Source: Bacillus piscicola (GTDB taxonomy: Bacteria; Bacillota; Bacilli; Bacillales; Marinococcaceae). Taken from it: 64,000 nt of DNA. The stretch lies in the NCBI RefSeq assembly GCF_022458745.1, contig NZ_JAJJJF010000001.1, positions 896,890 through 960,889 of the forward strand. Direction: 5' to 3'. A model generated the notes under the pieces. That model was not told the origin of the DNA. It saw only the letters and a program-made list of their open reading frames with translations, and did not search any database. How positions within the stretch are numbered: position 1 is the stretch's first letter; each line of letters starts with the position of its first letter. Both the position numbers and the translations under genes were made by a program. Of this stretch, positions 17,874-27,288 are shown piece after piece.

Positions 17874-17891
17874 CGTTCTCTCTCTTGTGAT

Positions 17892-18398
17892 TTACTTATG
17901 ACGGTGGTGGCCATGGTGGTGATGGTGTCCAACTTCTCCGACGATTTCAGGCTCAAGGCACTGCACAGCGCAGAAGCAGGTTAGGTCTACCTCGATGCAA
18001 TAACGAGTCTTTTCTAGTTCATCAACGTCGCACAGGGAAGTAGGGTCCACACAGCAGTCGTCAAAATCGATATCAGAATCTGGACGCAACATAGACAGTG
18101 TGGCACAGCAATTATCTTCGTCAATACTTTCGACACGGAAGAAGACTGTTTGGAAGCAGTCATCTCTGCCGATTCCGCCTGTTGCGTAGAAGTATTTTCC
18201 ATCTTTATTTTGCAGCATAAATGGTACGGTATCATGAGGATGGCGATGGTGTTTTCCTCTTGGATTTAACAGGTCTGTATAACAACTGTTTCGACAGTTA
18301 TCTTCGTTTCTCTCTACTTTCTCCTGGGCTTTATGAATATTGACTAAAGCATCGCACACACAGCTGCTGAATTCGCTTCCGTGTTTTCTGCAACTCAT
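17892..18398 (-). CDS. cotZ: CotZ/CotY-family Cys-rich spore coat protein
   Basis: Crust protein of the spore that self-assembles through cysteine cross-links. 168 residues from ATG 18398 (AAAGGAGTG upstream). It opens MSCRKHGSEFSSCVCDALVNIHKAQE, the CotY/CotZ signature, and carries many cysteines, several as CC or CxC pairs. A His-rich tail (GHHHHHGHHRHK) is unusual in length and could bind metal. CotY and CotZ cannot be told apart here; position next to cotO favours CotZ. Confidence 0.85.
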   Translation of the reverse strand: MSCRKHGSEFSSCVCDALVNIHKAQEKVERNEDNCRNSCYTDLLNPRGKHHRHPHDTVPFMLQNKDGKYFYATGGIGRDDCFQTVFFRVESIDEDNCCATLSMLRPDSDIDFDDCCVDPTSLCDVDELEKTRYCIEVDLTCFCAVQCLEPEIVGEVGHHHHHGHHRHK

Positions 18399-18591
18399 GA
18401 CATTCACTCCTTTATATATCGTTTCTGTATCATCATATAGAGAAAAACCCCAAAAGGTGTTAAGAATATCGGAAAAAAACATAAATGGGCGAAAGGCTAG
18501 CGGCTACAAACGTCCATAAAAAGAAGGTTAAAAAGAAAGGAACGGGGTATATATATAGTAATCAGAAAATACCGAAGATGAGGTGAAGAAG

Positions 18592-18828
18592 TTGGGATAT
18601 GTACCGCCGATTAAAAATGAGACGGCCGTTAATTATGGAAGCCGGATGGTGGAACAGAGATCGTCTATTCATAAAGTACATCGTATAGAGCCTCCGGCTG
18701 CGAGTTACTTGAATAGAAGGGAACGCAAAGCCTATGGTGAGGAGGAGCGGCGTCTTCTACTGTCAAAACGGCGGAAAGTGGAACAACAATTATACGGCAA
18801 GGGTTTTCGATTTGATGTAGAAACGTAA
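18592..18828 (+). CDS. small hypothetical protein (78 aa)
   Basis: Not recognised. Basic, soluble, begins MGYVPPIKNETAVNYGSRM and is rich in Arg/Lys/Glu in the C-terminal half. TTG 18592 follows GATGAGGTG (18577-18585) at good spacing; the GTG at 18583 lies within that ribosome binding site. It lies between coat genes and a GNAT gene. Confidence 0.6.
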   Translation: MGYVPPIKNETAVNYGSRMVEQRSSIHKVHRIEPPAASYLNRRERKAYGEEERRLLLSKRRKVEQQLYGKGFRFDVET

Positions 18829-18873
18829 AACATGTCAGGGTGAAAAGAAATAAACGCCCCGAGGACGGAAAAA

Positions 18874-19317
18874 CTACGTTCTTCCGCCGTTTCTTGGGAG
18901 CGTTTTTTTCATTTCAACGTGAGGAATGCCGGCATCCATGAATTGATCTGAAGTAACAGAATAACGCAGTTTTTTATAAAACGGTACGGCAGTCAGCTGC
19001 GCGTGGAGCGTCATCGTATCAAAACCTAGGGCCGTAACTTTCTTTTCAAGTGCCTCCATCAATAGCCGGCCGGCTCCGTTTTTACGGCATGATGAGAGCA
19101 CACATACCCGTTCTGCTTTTCCTGTTCCTTCCACAACCCGGAGGCGAGCTGCTCCCATCGGCTTATCCTTATCATAAAGTACAAAGTGATAGGCATCGCT
19201 CTCATGCTCATCGATTTCCAAGTGTTCGGGCACGTTTTGTTCATCAACAAATACTTTGTGACGGATTAAGTACGCTTCTTCTTGCTCTCTTTGATTGTCC
19301 GCTTCTATTACTATCAC
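18874..19317 (-). CDS. GNAT family N-acetyltransferase (YjcF-like)
   Basis: Acetyl-CoA-dependent acyltransferase. 147 residues with the motif A region VCVLSSCRKNGAGRLLMEALE (pyrophosphate loop R/QxxGxG/A), preceded by the MGAARLRVV strand and followed by LHAQLTAVPFYKKLRY. The N-terminal AYLIRHKVFVDEQNVP segment is typical of the ElaA/YjcF type. GTG 19317 has AAAGGATG upstream with somewhat long spacing. Substrate unknown. Confidence 0.85.
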   Translation of the reverse strand: MIVIEADNQREQEEAYLIRHKVFVDEQNVPEHLEIDEHESDAYHFVLYDKDKPMGAARLRVVEGTGKAERVCVLSSCRKNGAGRLLMEALEKKVTALGFDTMTLHAQLTAVPFYKKLRYSVTSDQFMDAGIPHVEMKKTLPRNGGRT

Positions 19318-19460
19318 AAGCGATCATCATCCTTTCTAAAGTTAACATGTCAATCCTAACATTACATTACAAAAACGTTATACCTGCCATTTTATCATAA
19401 AGGGAAATGAAACAAGTCTTTCTTGCATATGTTAAAATGTAAGAAGAGGAGGAATTCGTC

Positions 19461-20012
19461 ATGGAAAAACCCGTATCTAGTGATGTTGTTGAGGAAGCAG
19501 CTCGAAAAGCATTACAAGAACGAGGCGTAGAGCTTAAAGATATAGCCGCCATCGTTTATGACATGCAGGCAAAGTATGCCCCCCAATTAACCATGGAAGA
19601 TTGTTATGATAGTGCCGACGCGGTCTTGGGGAAGCGTGAAATACAGCACGCGGTGCTCGTTGGGATCGAGTTAGATAAACTTGCTGAAGAAAAAAAGCTA
19701 TCTGAGCCTTTGCAGTCACTCGTCGACAGCGATGAAGGACTTTTCGGTGTTGATGAGACGATCGCGATCGGCTCCGTGTTTGGCTTCGGAAGCATTGCCG
19801 TAACCACCTTTGGTTATTTAGACAAAGAAAAACACGGCATTATTAAAAAGCTTGATACATCGAAGGAAGAAGTGCATACCTTTCTCGATGACTTAGTAGC
19901 AAGTATTGCTTCCAGCGCATCAGCCAGACTCGCTCATCGTCTGCGTGACAAAGAGGAAAAGCGTGATAAAAAGAAAATGAAAGAACGGGAAGATGAAGAA
20001 TTGATCGGTTAA
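19461..20012 (+). CDS. yutG: phosphatidylglycerophosphatase A family (YutG/LtrC-like)
   Basis: PgpA-like domain: ELKDIAAIVYDMQAKYAPQLT, CYDSADAVLGKREIQHAVLVGIELD and FGVDETIAIGSVFGFGSIAVTTFGYLDKEKHG are the conserved blocks of the soluble Gram-positive PgpA/LtrC group, which lacks the membrane helices of the enterobacterial enzyme. Role in dephosphorylating phosphatidylglycerol phosphate is inferred. 183 residues with a charged KKMKERED-type tail; ATG 19461 follows AGAGGAGG. Confidence 0.85.
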   Translation: MEKPVSSDVVEEAARKALQERGVELKDIAAIVYDMQAKYAPQLTMEDCYDSADAVLGKREIQHAVLVGIELDKLAEEKKLSEPLQSLVDSDEGLFGVDETIAIGSVFGFGSIAVTTFGYLDKEKHGIIKKLDTSKEEVHTFLDDLVASIASSASARLAHRLRDKEEKRDKKKMKEREDEELIG

Positions 20013-20022
20013 AAACGGTGGA

Positions 20023-20052
20023 AAAGACTCCTAAGCATGGAGTCTTTTTTGG
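20023..20052 (+). terminator. terminator of yutG
   Basis: AAAAGACTCC / GGAGTCTTTT stem with a 7-nt loop and further Ts. Confidence 0.9.
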
Positions 20053-20150
20053 TCCTGACATATACGTTTAGAAGAGGGGACTTGCAGGCGGGTAAAAAAA
20101 TAAGATAAGATAAGATGAAAGATAAGGATAAAAGGAGTCGAACAGAGGCA

Positions 20151-20333
20151 ATGGCAGGAAAACCACACTGGATTTATTGGAAACAAACATTTCGCTCTAA
20201 GTTCCAGGCAGGCTGCTTGAAAGCAAAGTTAGAAGAAAACTGGCACAATGGTTATGAAATCGGCCCTTTTGTTGAAATACGAAAGTTGAAGACCAATAAA
20301 TATGTCGTCCGCTATACATATGATGAGGCATAA
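20151..20333 (+). CDS. small hypothetical protein (60 aa)
   Basis: Not recognised. ATG 20151 follows AGAGG closely and AAAGGAG at longer range; an earlier in-frame ATG (20115) lies in a GATAA-repeat leader without a ribosome binding site. The peptide (MAGKPHWIYWKQTFRSKF...) is basic and aromatic, ending in VRYTYDEA, and might bind nucleic acid; that is a guess. Confidence 0.5.
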   Translation: MAGKPHWIYWKQTFRSKFQAGCLKAKLEENWHNGYEIGPFVEIRKLKTNKYVVRYTYDEA

Positions 20334-20365
20334 TGACGCTAAGAGCTACTGCAAACTAATGATAA

Positions 20366-20400
20366 AAAAGCTGACAAGGGTATAGGCCTGTCAGCTTTTG
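20366..20400. terminator. bidirectional terminator
   Basis: AAAAGCTGACA / TGTCAGCTTTT with A and T runs on both sides, between the small plus-strand gene and fumC on the minus strand. Confidence 0.9.
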
Positions 20401-20413
20401 TATTTTTGTTGTT

Positions 20414-21802
20414 CTATTCTTTTGGTGTGACCATTTTAGACGGATCTACGACTTCATCAAATTGCTCTTCTGTTAACAAACCGCTCTCAAGTGCTGCTTC
20501 TTTAAGTGTCTGGCCTTTTTCATGCGCTGTTTTAGCAATCTTCGCCGCATTTTCATACCCGATATGCGGGTTAAGCGCTGTTACGAGCATGAGTGAATTG
20601 CGAAGATGTTCATCAATTTTTTCTTGGTTAGGCTCAATGCCAACTGCGCATTTGTCATTAAAGGAAATCATCGCATCAGCAAGCAAATAAGCAGACTGCA
20701 AGAAATTATAAATAATAACAGGCTTGAAGACGTTAAGTTCAAAATTACCTTGGCTCGCTGCAAAACCGATTGTCGCATCATTTCCCATTACCTGGGCGGC
20801 AACCATTGTCAATGCTTCTGATTGAGTAGGATTGACTTTTCCAGGCATAATGGAGCTTCCAGGTTCATTAGCCGGGATCTTAATCTCACTAAGACCGGAA
20901 CGCGGGCCGCTTGAAAGCCAGCGCACGTCGTTTGCGATCTTCATCAAATCAGCAGCTAATCCTTTGAGAGCACCATGAGCATAAACAATTTCATCATAGC
21001 TCGTAAGCGAATGGAACTTATTTGGTGCAGAGCGGAACGATTTCTCCGTTATCGAGCTAATTTCTTCGGCAACATATTCTCCGAATTTAGGATGGGCATT
21101 AATGCCGGTCCCCACTGCTGTTCCTCCGATTGCTAAATCTTTTACATAATCAATACTTGCTTGAATCATCTCACCGCTTCGTTCTAGCATCCGGTGCCAG
21201 CCGCTGATTTCTTGGCCGAGTGTAAGCGGTGTGGCATCCTGGAGGTGTGTTCTGCCGATTTTGATCACATCAGCGAATGCCTGCTGTTTTTCTGCAAACG
21301 TCTTTTTAAGAATATCAATCGCCGGCAGAATATCATTTTCTACTTTTTCAACGGCAGCGACGTGAATAGCCGTCGGGAATGTGTCATTAGAGCTTTGTGA
21401 GCGGTTCACATCATCATTTGGATGTACGATAAGATCTGAGTTTTGTTCTTTTAGAAGCTCATTTGCACGGCGGGCGAGCACTTCATTCATATTCATATTA
21501 GACTGGGTACCGCTTCCAGTTTGCCAGACCGCAAGCGGAAAGTGGTCATCCAATTTTCCAGCGAGAACGTCATCGGCAGCAGCGGCAATAGCGTCTGCTT
21601 TTTCTGGTTCTATTTTTTCCAGACGTTTGTTAGCTAAAGCGGTTGATCTTTTCAGAATGGCAAAGGCATGAACGACTTCAAGTGGCATTTTTTCTTTGCC
21701 GATTTTAAAATTTTCCAAACTGCGCTGTGTTTGCGCGCCCCACAGTTTGTCTTTAGGTACCTTCATTTCTCCGAGTGTATCTTTTTCAATTCTGTAATCC
21801 AT
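20414..21802 (-). CDS. fumC: fumarate hydratase class II
   Basis: Iron-independent fumarase of the TCA cycle. 462 residues; fumarase/aspartase signature [11 protein letters not shown] at 315-325, active-site His186 in [10 protein letters not shown] and [14 protein letters not shown] at about 95-107. AGGAGGAATG precedes ATG 21802. Monocistronic, with its own terminator. Confidence 0.98.
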   Translation of the reverse strand: MDYRIEKDTLGEMKVPKDKLWGAQTQRSLENFKIGKEKMPLEVVHAFAILKRSTALANKRLEKIEPEKADAIAAAADDVLAGKLDDHFPLAVWQTGSGTQSNMNMNEVLARRANELLKEQNSDLIVHPNDDVNRSQSSNDTFPTAIHVAAVEKVENDILPAIDILKKTFAEKQQAFADVIKIGRTHLQDATPLTLGQEISGWHRMLERSGEMIQASIDYVKDLAIGGTAVGTGINAHPKFGEYVAEEISSITEKSFRSAPNKFHSLTSYDEIVYAHGALKGLAADLMKIANDVRWLSSGPRSGLSEIKIPANEPGSSIMPGKVNPTQSEALTMVAAQVMGNDATIGFAASQGNFELNVFKPVIIYNFLQSAYLLADAMISFNDKCAVGIEPNQEKIDEHLRNSLMLVTALNPHIGYENAAKIAKTAHEKGQTLKEAALESGLLTEEQFDEVVDPSKMVTPKE

Positions 21803-21939
21803 CCGTCATTCCTCCTGCTACATTTTTGCGTTGTTTCATAGAAAACGGCTGTGGAAAGTCGAGTCCCCTTTCTATTATAGCTTAATTAGCCTATGAATCC
21901 AAAGGTTGTTCCCACTAAGTAAAAGATCTTATTTTTGTC

Positions 21940-21966
21940 TAAATGTACTGAGAAACACACCGATAT
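21940..21966 (+). promoter_or_regulatory. sigma-D promoter of the chemoreceptor gene
   Basis: TAAA, 15 nt, then ACCGATAT fits the sigma-D consensus (TAAA-N15-GCCGATAT) with one mismatch. This is the regular promoter class for chemotaxis and flagellar genes in bacilli. Confidence 0.85.
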
Positions 21967-22009
21967 AAGGGGAGTTGAAAATGATTGAATAGAAAAGAGG
22001 TTAGATGTT

Positions 22010-23692
22010 GTGAAGTCAATACGTACGAAATTCATGAGTTCTTTTGCCCTAATACTTGGGTTGTTACTGATTTTTACCTTGTTTGTCTCCTTTTTTATCC
22101 AAAATATGACGACAAACATGGAGGAAGTTGTCCTCGAAGATTTTGATAAGATTTCATCTTACCAGGATTTAGCTTACAATTTAGAAGCCCGTAATGCTTT
22201 GGCACAAACGTATATCCTGACGGGTGATCCGGAAGCGAAAGAACGTTTTCTAAGTCTCTTGGATGATTCTTTGGCCGTTCAAGAAAAGCTGTCCTCCTAT
22301 ACGAAAAGCGAAAAGCTCGAAACTATACTGACCGATTTGGAGGCATGGCGGTCTCGGATGACGGAAGAGATTTTCAGTAGCTATGAACGTGCCGGCTTGT
22401 CTGCAAGTGATACAGTAAAGCTGCGAAATGAAATCGTTCCATTGCAAAGACAGGCATCCGATGGTTTAAAAGAATTAATAGCAGAGGAACGCGCAAGTGT
22501 CGATAAAAATATCAGCAGACTGCAAAAACAAGGAGATTATTTGGCTGTTACAAGTATTCTTGCAGGGATTTTCCTCATCATTTTAGGTGGTATTCTCGCA
22601 TGGGTTCTGGCTCAGCGGATGACAAAACCGTTAAAGCTAGTGACAGATCAGGTCGCGCGCGTGTCCGAAGGAGATCTTTCTGTTGAAGCGATCAACATCA
22701 AGTCGAGGGATGAAATCGGCCAACTGGCTGTCCATATCAATGTGATGGTTGATAATCTGCGGCGTCTGCTCGGTTCCGTGCACCAAGCGGCAGATCAAGT
22801 TGCGTCAACATCAGAAGAACTTTCGGCAAGTTCTGAAGAAACGGCGGCTTCTACAAATGAGATCACCGGCACGATTCAGGAAGTATCCGGCGCTGCAGAC
22901 ACAACGATGTCACATTCTAATGTTAGCCTCCAAGCTATGCAAGAGCTCACGGCAGGCGTAGAAAAAATTGTTGATTCATCCGCTGAAGTGACAAGAAAAG
23001 CAAAAGAAACAGAAGAAACAGCGAAAAAGGGAAATGAGGAAATTGTCCGTTCTTCGGAGCAAATCCGCGTAATTAATCATGAAGTTCAGGATTCCGCAGA
23101 AATTATTAAACATCTTGGGAAGCGTTCTACAGAAATCGGCTCGATTATTGAAACGATCACTAATATTTCCGAACAGACGAACTTGCTCGCATTAAACGCA
23201 GCAATTGAAGCGGCAAGAGCAGGGGAACATGGGCGCGGCTTTGCAGTAGTTGCTGATGAGGTAAGAAAATTGGCAGAGGAATCAAGCCGTTCTGCTCAAC
23301 AAATTAAAGAATTAATTGAAGCGATTCAAGACGAGACCAACAAAGCAGTGAAGAAAATGGTACATGGCCAAGCGGAAGCGAAAGAGGGGGTTGCTGTTAT
23401 TGAACGGGCCGGCACTGCTTTTCAAACAATACTCACATCCATTTACGACGTGACGACCCAGATTGAAAACGTCTCCGCTGTCTCAAAACAAATGGCTGCT
23501 AATTCGGAGCATGTTACTAGTGCTATTGCAGAGATGAATCACGTTGCAGAAACAACAGCGGGAAGCGCTCAAAACGTTGCAGCCGGTACCGAACAGCAAT
23601 TAGCCGCTATTGAAGAAGTGTCGTCTTCTTCCGAAGAGCTGAGTCGCATGGCGCAGGAGCTGCAGGAAGAAGTTTCTGTGTTTAAATTATAA
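22010..23692 (+). CDS. methyl-accepting chemotaxis protein
   Basis: Chemoreceptor of 560 residues. TM1 about 10-31, a helical extracellular sensor of about 145 residues (CHASE3-like/four-helix in character), TM2 about 178-200, HAMP about 201-255, then the cytoplasmic signalling domain with the hairpin tip [26 protein letters not shown] 22010 follows AAAGAGG at 9 nt. The sigma-D promoter links it to the motility regulon. Ligand unknown. Confidence 0.95.
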   Translation: MKSIRTKFMSSFALILGLLLIFTLFVSFFIQNMTTNMEEVVLEDFDKISSYQDLAYNLEARNALAQTYILTGDPEAKERFLSLLDDSLAVQEKLSSYTKSEKLETILTDLEAWRSRMTEEIFSSYERAGLSASDTVKLRNEIVPLQRQASDGLKELIAEERASVDKNISRLQKQGDYLAVTSILAGIFLIILGGILAWVLAQRMTKPLKLVTDQVARVSEGDLSVEAINIKSRDEIGQLAVHINVMVDNLRRLLGSVHQAADQVASTSEELSASSEETAASTNEITGTIQEVSGAADTTMSHSNVSLQAMQELTAGVEKIVDSSAEVTRKAKETEETAKKGNEEIVRSSEQIRVINHEVQDSAEIIKHLGKRSTEIGSIIETITNISEQTNLLALNAAIEAARAGEHGRGFAVVADEVRKLAEESSRSAQQIKELIEAIQDETNKAVKKMVHGQAEAKEGVAVIERAGTAFQTILTSIYDVTTQIENVSAVSKQMAANSEHVTSAIAEMNHVAETTAGSAQNVAAGTEQQLAAIEEVSSSSEELSRMAQELQEEVSVFKL

Positions 23693-23869
23693 AAAACCAT
23701 AGTCGACTTATCATCAGGCTTGTGGGAAAACGGTGTAAGCTCTCCATGGCATCAAAAAAACAGTGGTAGGAAAACAGTGACAGCGTTGGCTCTGTTGACT
23801 CGCCGACTCATCCTCAAGTTGTTGCAAATCCAGGTAAGGACGTTTCATCTCGGAACGTTGGTTGTTCCA

Positions 23870-23878
23870 TGCTATAAT
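23870..23878 (+). promoter_or_regulatory. extended -10 promoter before the dehydrogenase gene
   Basis: TGC-TATAAT, the same arrangement as at fabI. Predicted start about 23885, only some 9 nt before the next hairpin. Confidence 0.5.
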
Positions 23879-23893
23879 AGAAAAAGAAAACAA

Positions 23894-23922
23894 ACATGCT
23901 GACGCGTACAGCATGTTTTTTT
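23894..23922 (+). terminator. terminator or attenuator hairpin
   Basis: ACATGCTG / CAGCATGT followed by seven Ts. It lies 200 nt after the chemoreceptor stop and directly after an extended -10, 28 nt before the dehydrogenase start. Confidence 0.7.
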
Positions 23923-23949
23923 ATTACATAGAAAGAGAGGAGAAAGAGG

Positions 23950-24915
23950 ATGAAGCCTTACGTTTTTATTACACGCCGCATGCCGGCTGCCATTGTTGAA
24001 ATGATCGAAAGAGAGTGCGAAGTGTCGATGTGGGAAGAGGAAGAAACCCCGGTCCCGGATGAGATTTTGGCACGTGAAATAAAACGAGCGGACGGTATTT
24101 TCTGTAATGTTTCGGATACGATCACCAAAGAAATGATAGACGGCGCAGAACGGCTAACGATCATTGCGACGATGGCTGTCGGCTATAACAATATCGACAT
24201 AGAAGCAGCCGCAGCTCGTGGTATTCAGATTGCCCATACACCAGGTGTACTGACAGAGACGACGGCGGACCTTACGTTTGCTCTATTAATGGCTGCGGCA
24301 AGAAGACTTCCGGAAGGCATGGAGGCTATTAAGAATGATGAGTGGGGGGCGTGGGCTCCTTTCTTTTTAACAGGCCAGGACATTCATCATTCTCGTCTCG
24401 GAATTATTGGCATGGGCCGAATCGGTGAAGCGGTCGCCAGAAGAGGAAAAGGATTCTCAATGGAGGTTGTGTATCATAATCGCTCGAGAAAGCATGAGGC
24501 GGAGGAAGCGATAGGTGTGCGGTACCAGGAGCTCGATGAACTGCTGGAAACGTCAGATTTTGTATGCTTGACAGCACCGTACACGAATGAAACTCATCAT
24601 TTAATGAATGCGGAGGCGTTTAAAAAAATGAAAGACAGCGCCATTTTTGTCAACACGTCACGCGGTAGTACGGTCGATGAGAAAGCATTATTCACTGCGC
24701 TGAAAAACGGTGAAATTCGCGGAGCGGGTCTTGATGTTTTTGAGCAGGAGCCTATCTCCTCGTCTCATCCTCTTCTCTCACTCCCTAATGTTACGCTGTT
24801 GCCGCATATTGGCAGTGCCAGTGAAAAAACAAGGTGGAGGATGGCTGAAATGACAGCTAACCATGTTCTTCAAGGCATACGAGGAGAGGCGCTCGACCAT
24901 CCGGTGAAGGAATAA
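23950..24915 (+). CDS. D-2-hydroxyacid dehydrogenase (glyoxylate/hydroxypyruvate reductase-like)
   Basis: NAD(P)H-dependent reduction of 2-oxoacids. Rossmann loop G154-M-G156-R-I-G159; catalytic triad R238 (NTSRGSTVDE), E267 (LDVFEQEP) and H286 (LLPHIGSAS). 321 residues. Closest in outline to B. subtilis YvcT and GyaR-type glyoxylate reductases; the exact substrate cannot be decided. GAGAGGAGAAAGAGG precedes ATG 23950. Confidence 0.93.
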   Translation: MKPYVFITRRMPAAIVEMIERECEVSMWEEEETPVPDEILAREIKRADGIFCNVSDTITKEMIDGAERLTIIATMAVGYNNIDIEAAAARGIQIAHTPGVLTETTADLTFALLMAAARRLPEGMEAIKNDEWGAWAPFFLTGQDIHHSRLGIIGMGRIGEAVARRGKGFSMEVVYHNRSRKHEAEEAIGVRYQELDELLETSDFVCLTAPYTNETHHLMNAEAFKKMKDSAIFVNTSRGSTVDEKALFTALKNGEIRGAGLDVFEQEPISSSHPLLSLPNVTLLPHIGSASEKTRWRMAEMTANHVLQGIRGEALDHPVKE

Positions 24916-24922
24916 CAGGAGA

Positions 24923-24977
24923 ATGCATTTCCCAGTGCTGTGCATGGCGCCAGTATCTGGGGAATGCATATGTTTTT
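24923..24977 (+). terminator. terminator of the dehydrogenase gene
   Basis: ATGCATTTCCCAG / CTGGGGAATGCAT, 13 bp with one G-U pair, then a T-rich stretch. Confidence 0.75.
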
Positions 24978-25025
24978 ATGAACTTTCTGAAGGGATTCAT
25001 CTTACAAAGAAAGGAGGGGCAGGTA

Positions 25026-25175
25026 ATGAAAATGAAAAGCTCTCACAGTCTATTTATAATGTCCGCCTATTTTTTGAGCGCGCAGTTTTGCCTGCCCTGC
25101 TGTTGTCAGAGAGGAAGCATGCAAGATGGCGGCGCTTCCGTAACGCGATTTCAGGCTGTCGACAGTCCGATTTAA
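25026..25175 (+). CDS. possible 49-aa peptide, antisense to the polymerase 3' end
   Basis: ATG 25026 has AAGGAGGGG 6 nt upstream. The product (MKMKSSHSLFIMSAYFLSAQ, then FCLPCCCQRG) has a signal-like start and a CCC cluster. It overlaps the last 126 nt of the polymerase gene in the opposite direction, so it may be fortuitous. Confidence 0.3.
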   Translation: MKMKSSHSLFIMSAYFLSAQFCLPCCCQRGSMQDGGASVTRFQAVDSPI

Positions 25176-26282
25176 TGTTTCCCGGTCTTGTACAGGGTGA
25201 AAAAGATTTAGTTGCCGATACGTGTCCGGTATAAGCTGATCGAGGGTCACCCCCACACTGCGGACTGGATAACCGCCCCAGTGCTTGTTGAATAACTCAG
25301 CAGCTGATTCGTATATCATTTTTCCGTCATTCGTGTAGTCCGGCAGTTTCTGCTGACGATGAAAACCAACTGAATCATGAACGTTTTGGCCACCGGCCCC
25401 TGCAGAAACCGTCATACCCATATACCCATTGGCCCGCGTGCGGCGTGCCACTTCCTCACTTAACTCCCGCAGTACGACTTTTATTTCTTTCCACGTATTA
25501 TAGTCACGGGGAAGTGTCATACGATGCCCGATACCTTTCTGGTGGATATGAGTGGAAACAGTAACAGGAGACGGATCCCACCCGTGAGCCGTGCGCCACA
25601 GTAATTCTCCATTCACTCCCCAGCGTTTTTTCAGCTGTTCTGCTGGAAAATGTGCAAGCTGGCCGATGGTGCGGATGCCCATGTTCCGTAAATGATCATC
25701 CATGCGGCGCCCCACCCCGAACATTTTTCCGATAGGGAGAGGCCACAGCGTTCCCGGAATATTTTCTTCCGTGAGGGTAAAAATGCCGTTCTTGTTCTTT
25801 TTAGCGAAATGATCGCAGGCCATTTTTGCCAGCACTTTCGTGGAACCGATTCCGACACGGGCATTGACCCCAAGCATTCTTTTGATGTGTCTTTTCATAC
25901 GTTTGGCAGCTTGGAATGCACTTTCGGACGACAGTTTCAAAGAGTGTGTCATTTCTACGAAAATCTCGTCCACACTGTAGGGTTCCACCTCATCACTGAA
26001 CGACTCCAAGGCAGCGGCAATTTCGATCGAGGCGTTGATGTAGGCTTGCATGTGCGGTTTGATCACGACAAGATCGGGGCATTTATTTTCAGCCTCCCAT
26101 AGCGCTTCTGCAGTCTGAATGCCCCACCTTTTAGCAATAGGACAAGCGGCCAGAATAACGCCGCTTCGGATCTTCGGGTCACCTGCGACAACGACAGGTT
26201 GATGATCGAGCCCGCCGTGATACACTTTTTCCAAGCTGGCATAGAAAGACTGCATATCCACCAAAAATATAATGCGTTCCAT
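25050..26282 (-). CDS. Y-family DNA polymerase (YqjW/UvrX-like, PolY2 type)
   Basis: Error-prone translesion polymerase. 410 residues. Palm catalytic acids D9 (VDMQSFYAS) and S103-V-D105-E106; helix-hairpin-helix FGVGRRMDDHLRNMGIRTIGQL; little-finger domain about 240-350; the C-terminal LDQLIPDTYRQLNLF places it with YqjW/UvrX rather than chromosomal DinB. Control by LexA is visible in its promoter. ATG 26282 follows GGAGAGATAGGAT. Confidence 0.93.
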   Translation of the reverse strand: MERIIFLVDMQSFYASLEKVYHGGLDHQPVVVAGDPKIRSGVILAACPIAKRWGIQTAEALWEAENKCPDLVVIKPHMQAYINASIEIAAALESFSDEVEPYSVDEIFVEMTHSLKLSSESAFQAAKRMKRHIKRMLGVNARVGIGSTKVLAKMACDHFAKKNKNGIFTLTEENIPGTLWPLPIGKMFGVGRRMDDHLRNMGIRTIGQLAHFPAEQLKKRWGVNGELLWRTAHGWDPSPVTVSTHIHQKGIGHRMTLPRDYNTWKEIKVVLRELSEEVARRTRANGYMGMTVSAGAGGQNVHDSVGFHRQQKLPDYTNDGKMIYESAAELFNKHWGGYPVRSVGVTLDQLIPDTYRQLNLFHPVQDRETLNRTVDSLKSRYGSAAILHASSLTTAGQAKLRAQKIGGHYK

Positions 26283-26321
26283 ATCCTATCTCTCCAAAAG
26301 TAAAGGTTATAATGTATTTTT

Positions 26322-26350
26322 AGTATATGCGAACGTACGTTCATTTACAA
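26322..26350 (-). promoter_or_regulatory. promoter of the Y-family polymerase with LexA box in the spacer
   Basis: On the minus strand TTGTAA (26345-26350), exactly 17 bp, then TATACT (26322-26327). The spacer carries the SOS box. Confidence 0.85.
26330..26343. promoter_or_regulatory. LexA (DinR) SOS box
   Basis: CGAACGTACGTTCA contains the perfect palindrome GAACGTACGTTC and fits the Bacillus consensus CGAAC-N4-GTTCG at all but the last base. Its location between -35 and -10 implies direct repression. Confidence 0.92.
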
Positions 26351-26476
26351 CCGGTGATATATCCCAAGATTCTGCAGAAACTGTTATGCAGCATTCCATC
26401 GCCGATGATACAATGATAATAACAAATCAATTAATGGTGCCGAAAAAACACACCGTCGTAAGAAGGAAGAGTGACA

Positions 26477-27235
26477 ATGATTGATGCGCATCTTCATTTA
26501 GATCAGTATGACAATATTGATTTCCTAGTGGAAACCTGGCAGCAGGGCGGAGTCCAGAAAGTGGCAGCAGCAGCAAGTGATTTAGCTTCCTCGTACCGCA
26601 TATTGGAGCTGAAAGAACGTTTTCCTGCATTTATATTGGCAGGGGTCGGGTTTCATCCTGAAAGAGAGATTCCGAAAAGAAAAGAAATAGAAGAGTGGAA
26701 ACGTTTAGTCCAGGCAGAGCGCCACAGTATTTCTTTTGTCGGTGAGATCGGCCTTCCTCATTACGAGTTAGCCGCCCTCCCGGATACCTTAGACGATTAT
26801 GCCGAGGTGTTGACAGAATACTTAGAAACAGCGGGTAACCATGATTTGCCCGTTGCGCTGCATGCCGTTCATGACAAAGCAACCATTGTTTATAATTTAT
26901 TGCAACGTAGTTTTCCTGCCGTGCGAGCACATTTTCACTGGTTAAAAGCGCCATCTCCCATCGCTCAGGAAATGATCGATGCAGGATACTATGTCTCGGT
27001 CACCCCAGAAGTGTGTTACCGGAAAAGAGACCAGCAGTTGGCTGCCATGATTCCAGATACGCAGCTGTTGATCGAAACAGACGGTCCCTGGCCATTCCAA
27101 GGTCCTTTTGCCGGGAAAAAAACGACCCCGCTTTTGTTGCCTGATATCATTTCTTTTCTCGCGACACAACGGAAAACAAGCTACCGGTATGTTAGAGAAC
27201 AAACGCAGGCCAATACTTTATCGCTATACGTTTGA
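26477..27235 (+). CDS. TatD-family hydrolase
   Basis: Metal-dependent hydrolase/nuclease family. 252 residues. First metal ligands H5 and H7 (IDAHLHLD), then VGEIGLP, ALHAVHD, and a late ETDGPWPF containing the catalytic Asp, in the normal TatD order. ATG 26477 has AAGGAAGAG 7-8 nt upstream; GTG 26471 is too close. It is divergent from the SOS polymerase, and a role in DNA repair or turnover would fit but is not shown. Confidence 0.88.
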   Translation: MIDAHLHLDQYDNIDFLVETWQQGGVQKVAAAASDLASSYRILELKERFPAFILAGVGFHPEREIPKRKEIEEWKRLVQAERHSISFVGEIGLPHYELAALPDTLDDYAEVLTEYLETAGNHDLPVALHAVHDKATIVYNLLQRSFPAVRAHFHWLKAPSPIAQEMIDAGYYVSVTPEVCYRKRDQQLAAMIPDTQLLIETDGPWPFQGPFAGKKTTPLLLPDIISFLATQRKTSYRYVREQTQANTLSLYV

Positions 27236-27288
27236 GGGGAAAAAGACGCGGGAAAGAAATAGAACAAACAAGAAGAGGGGGCATATCG

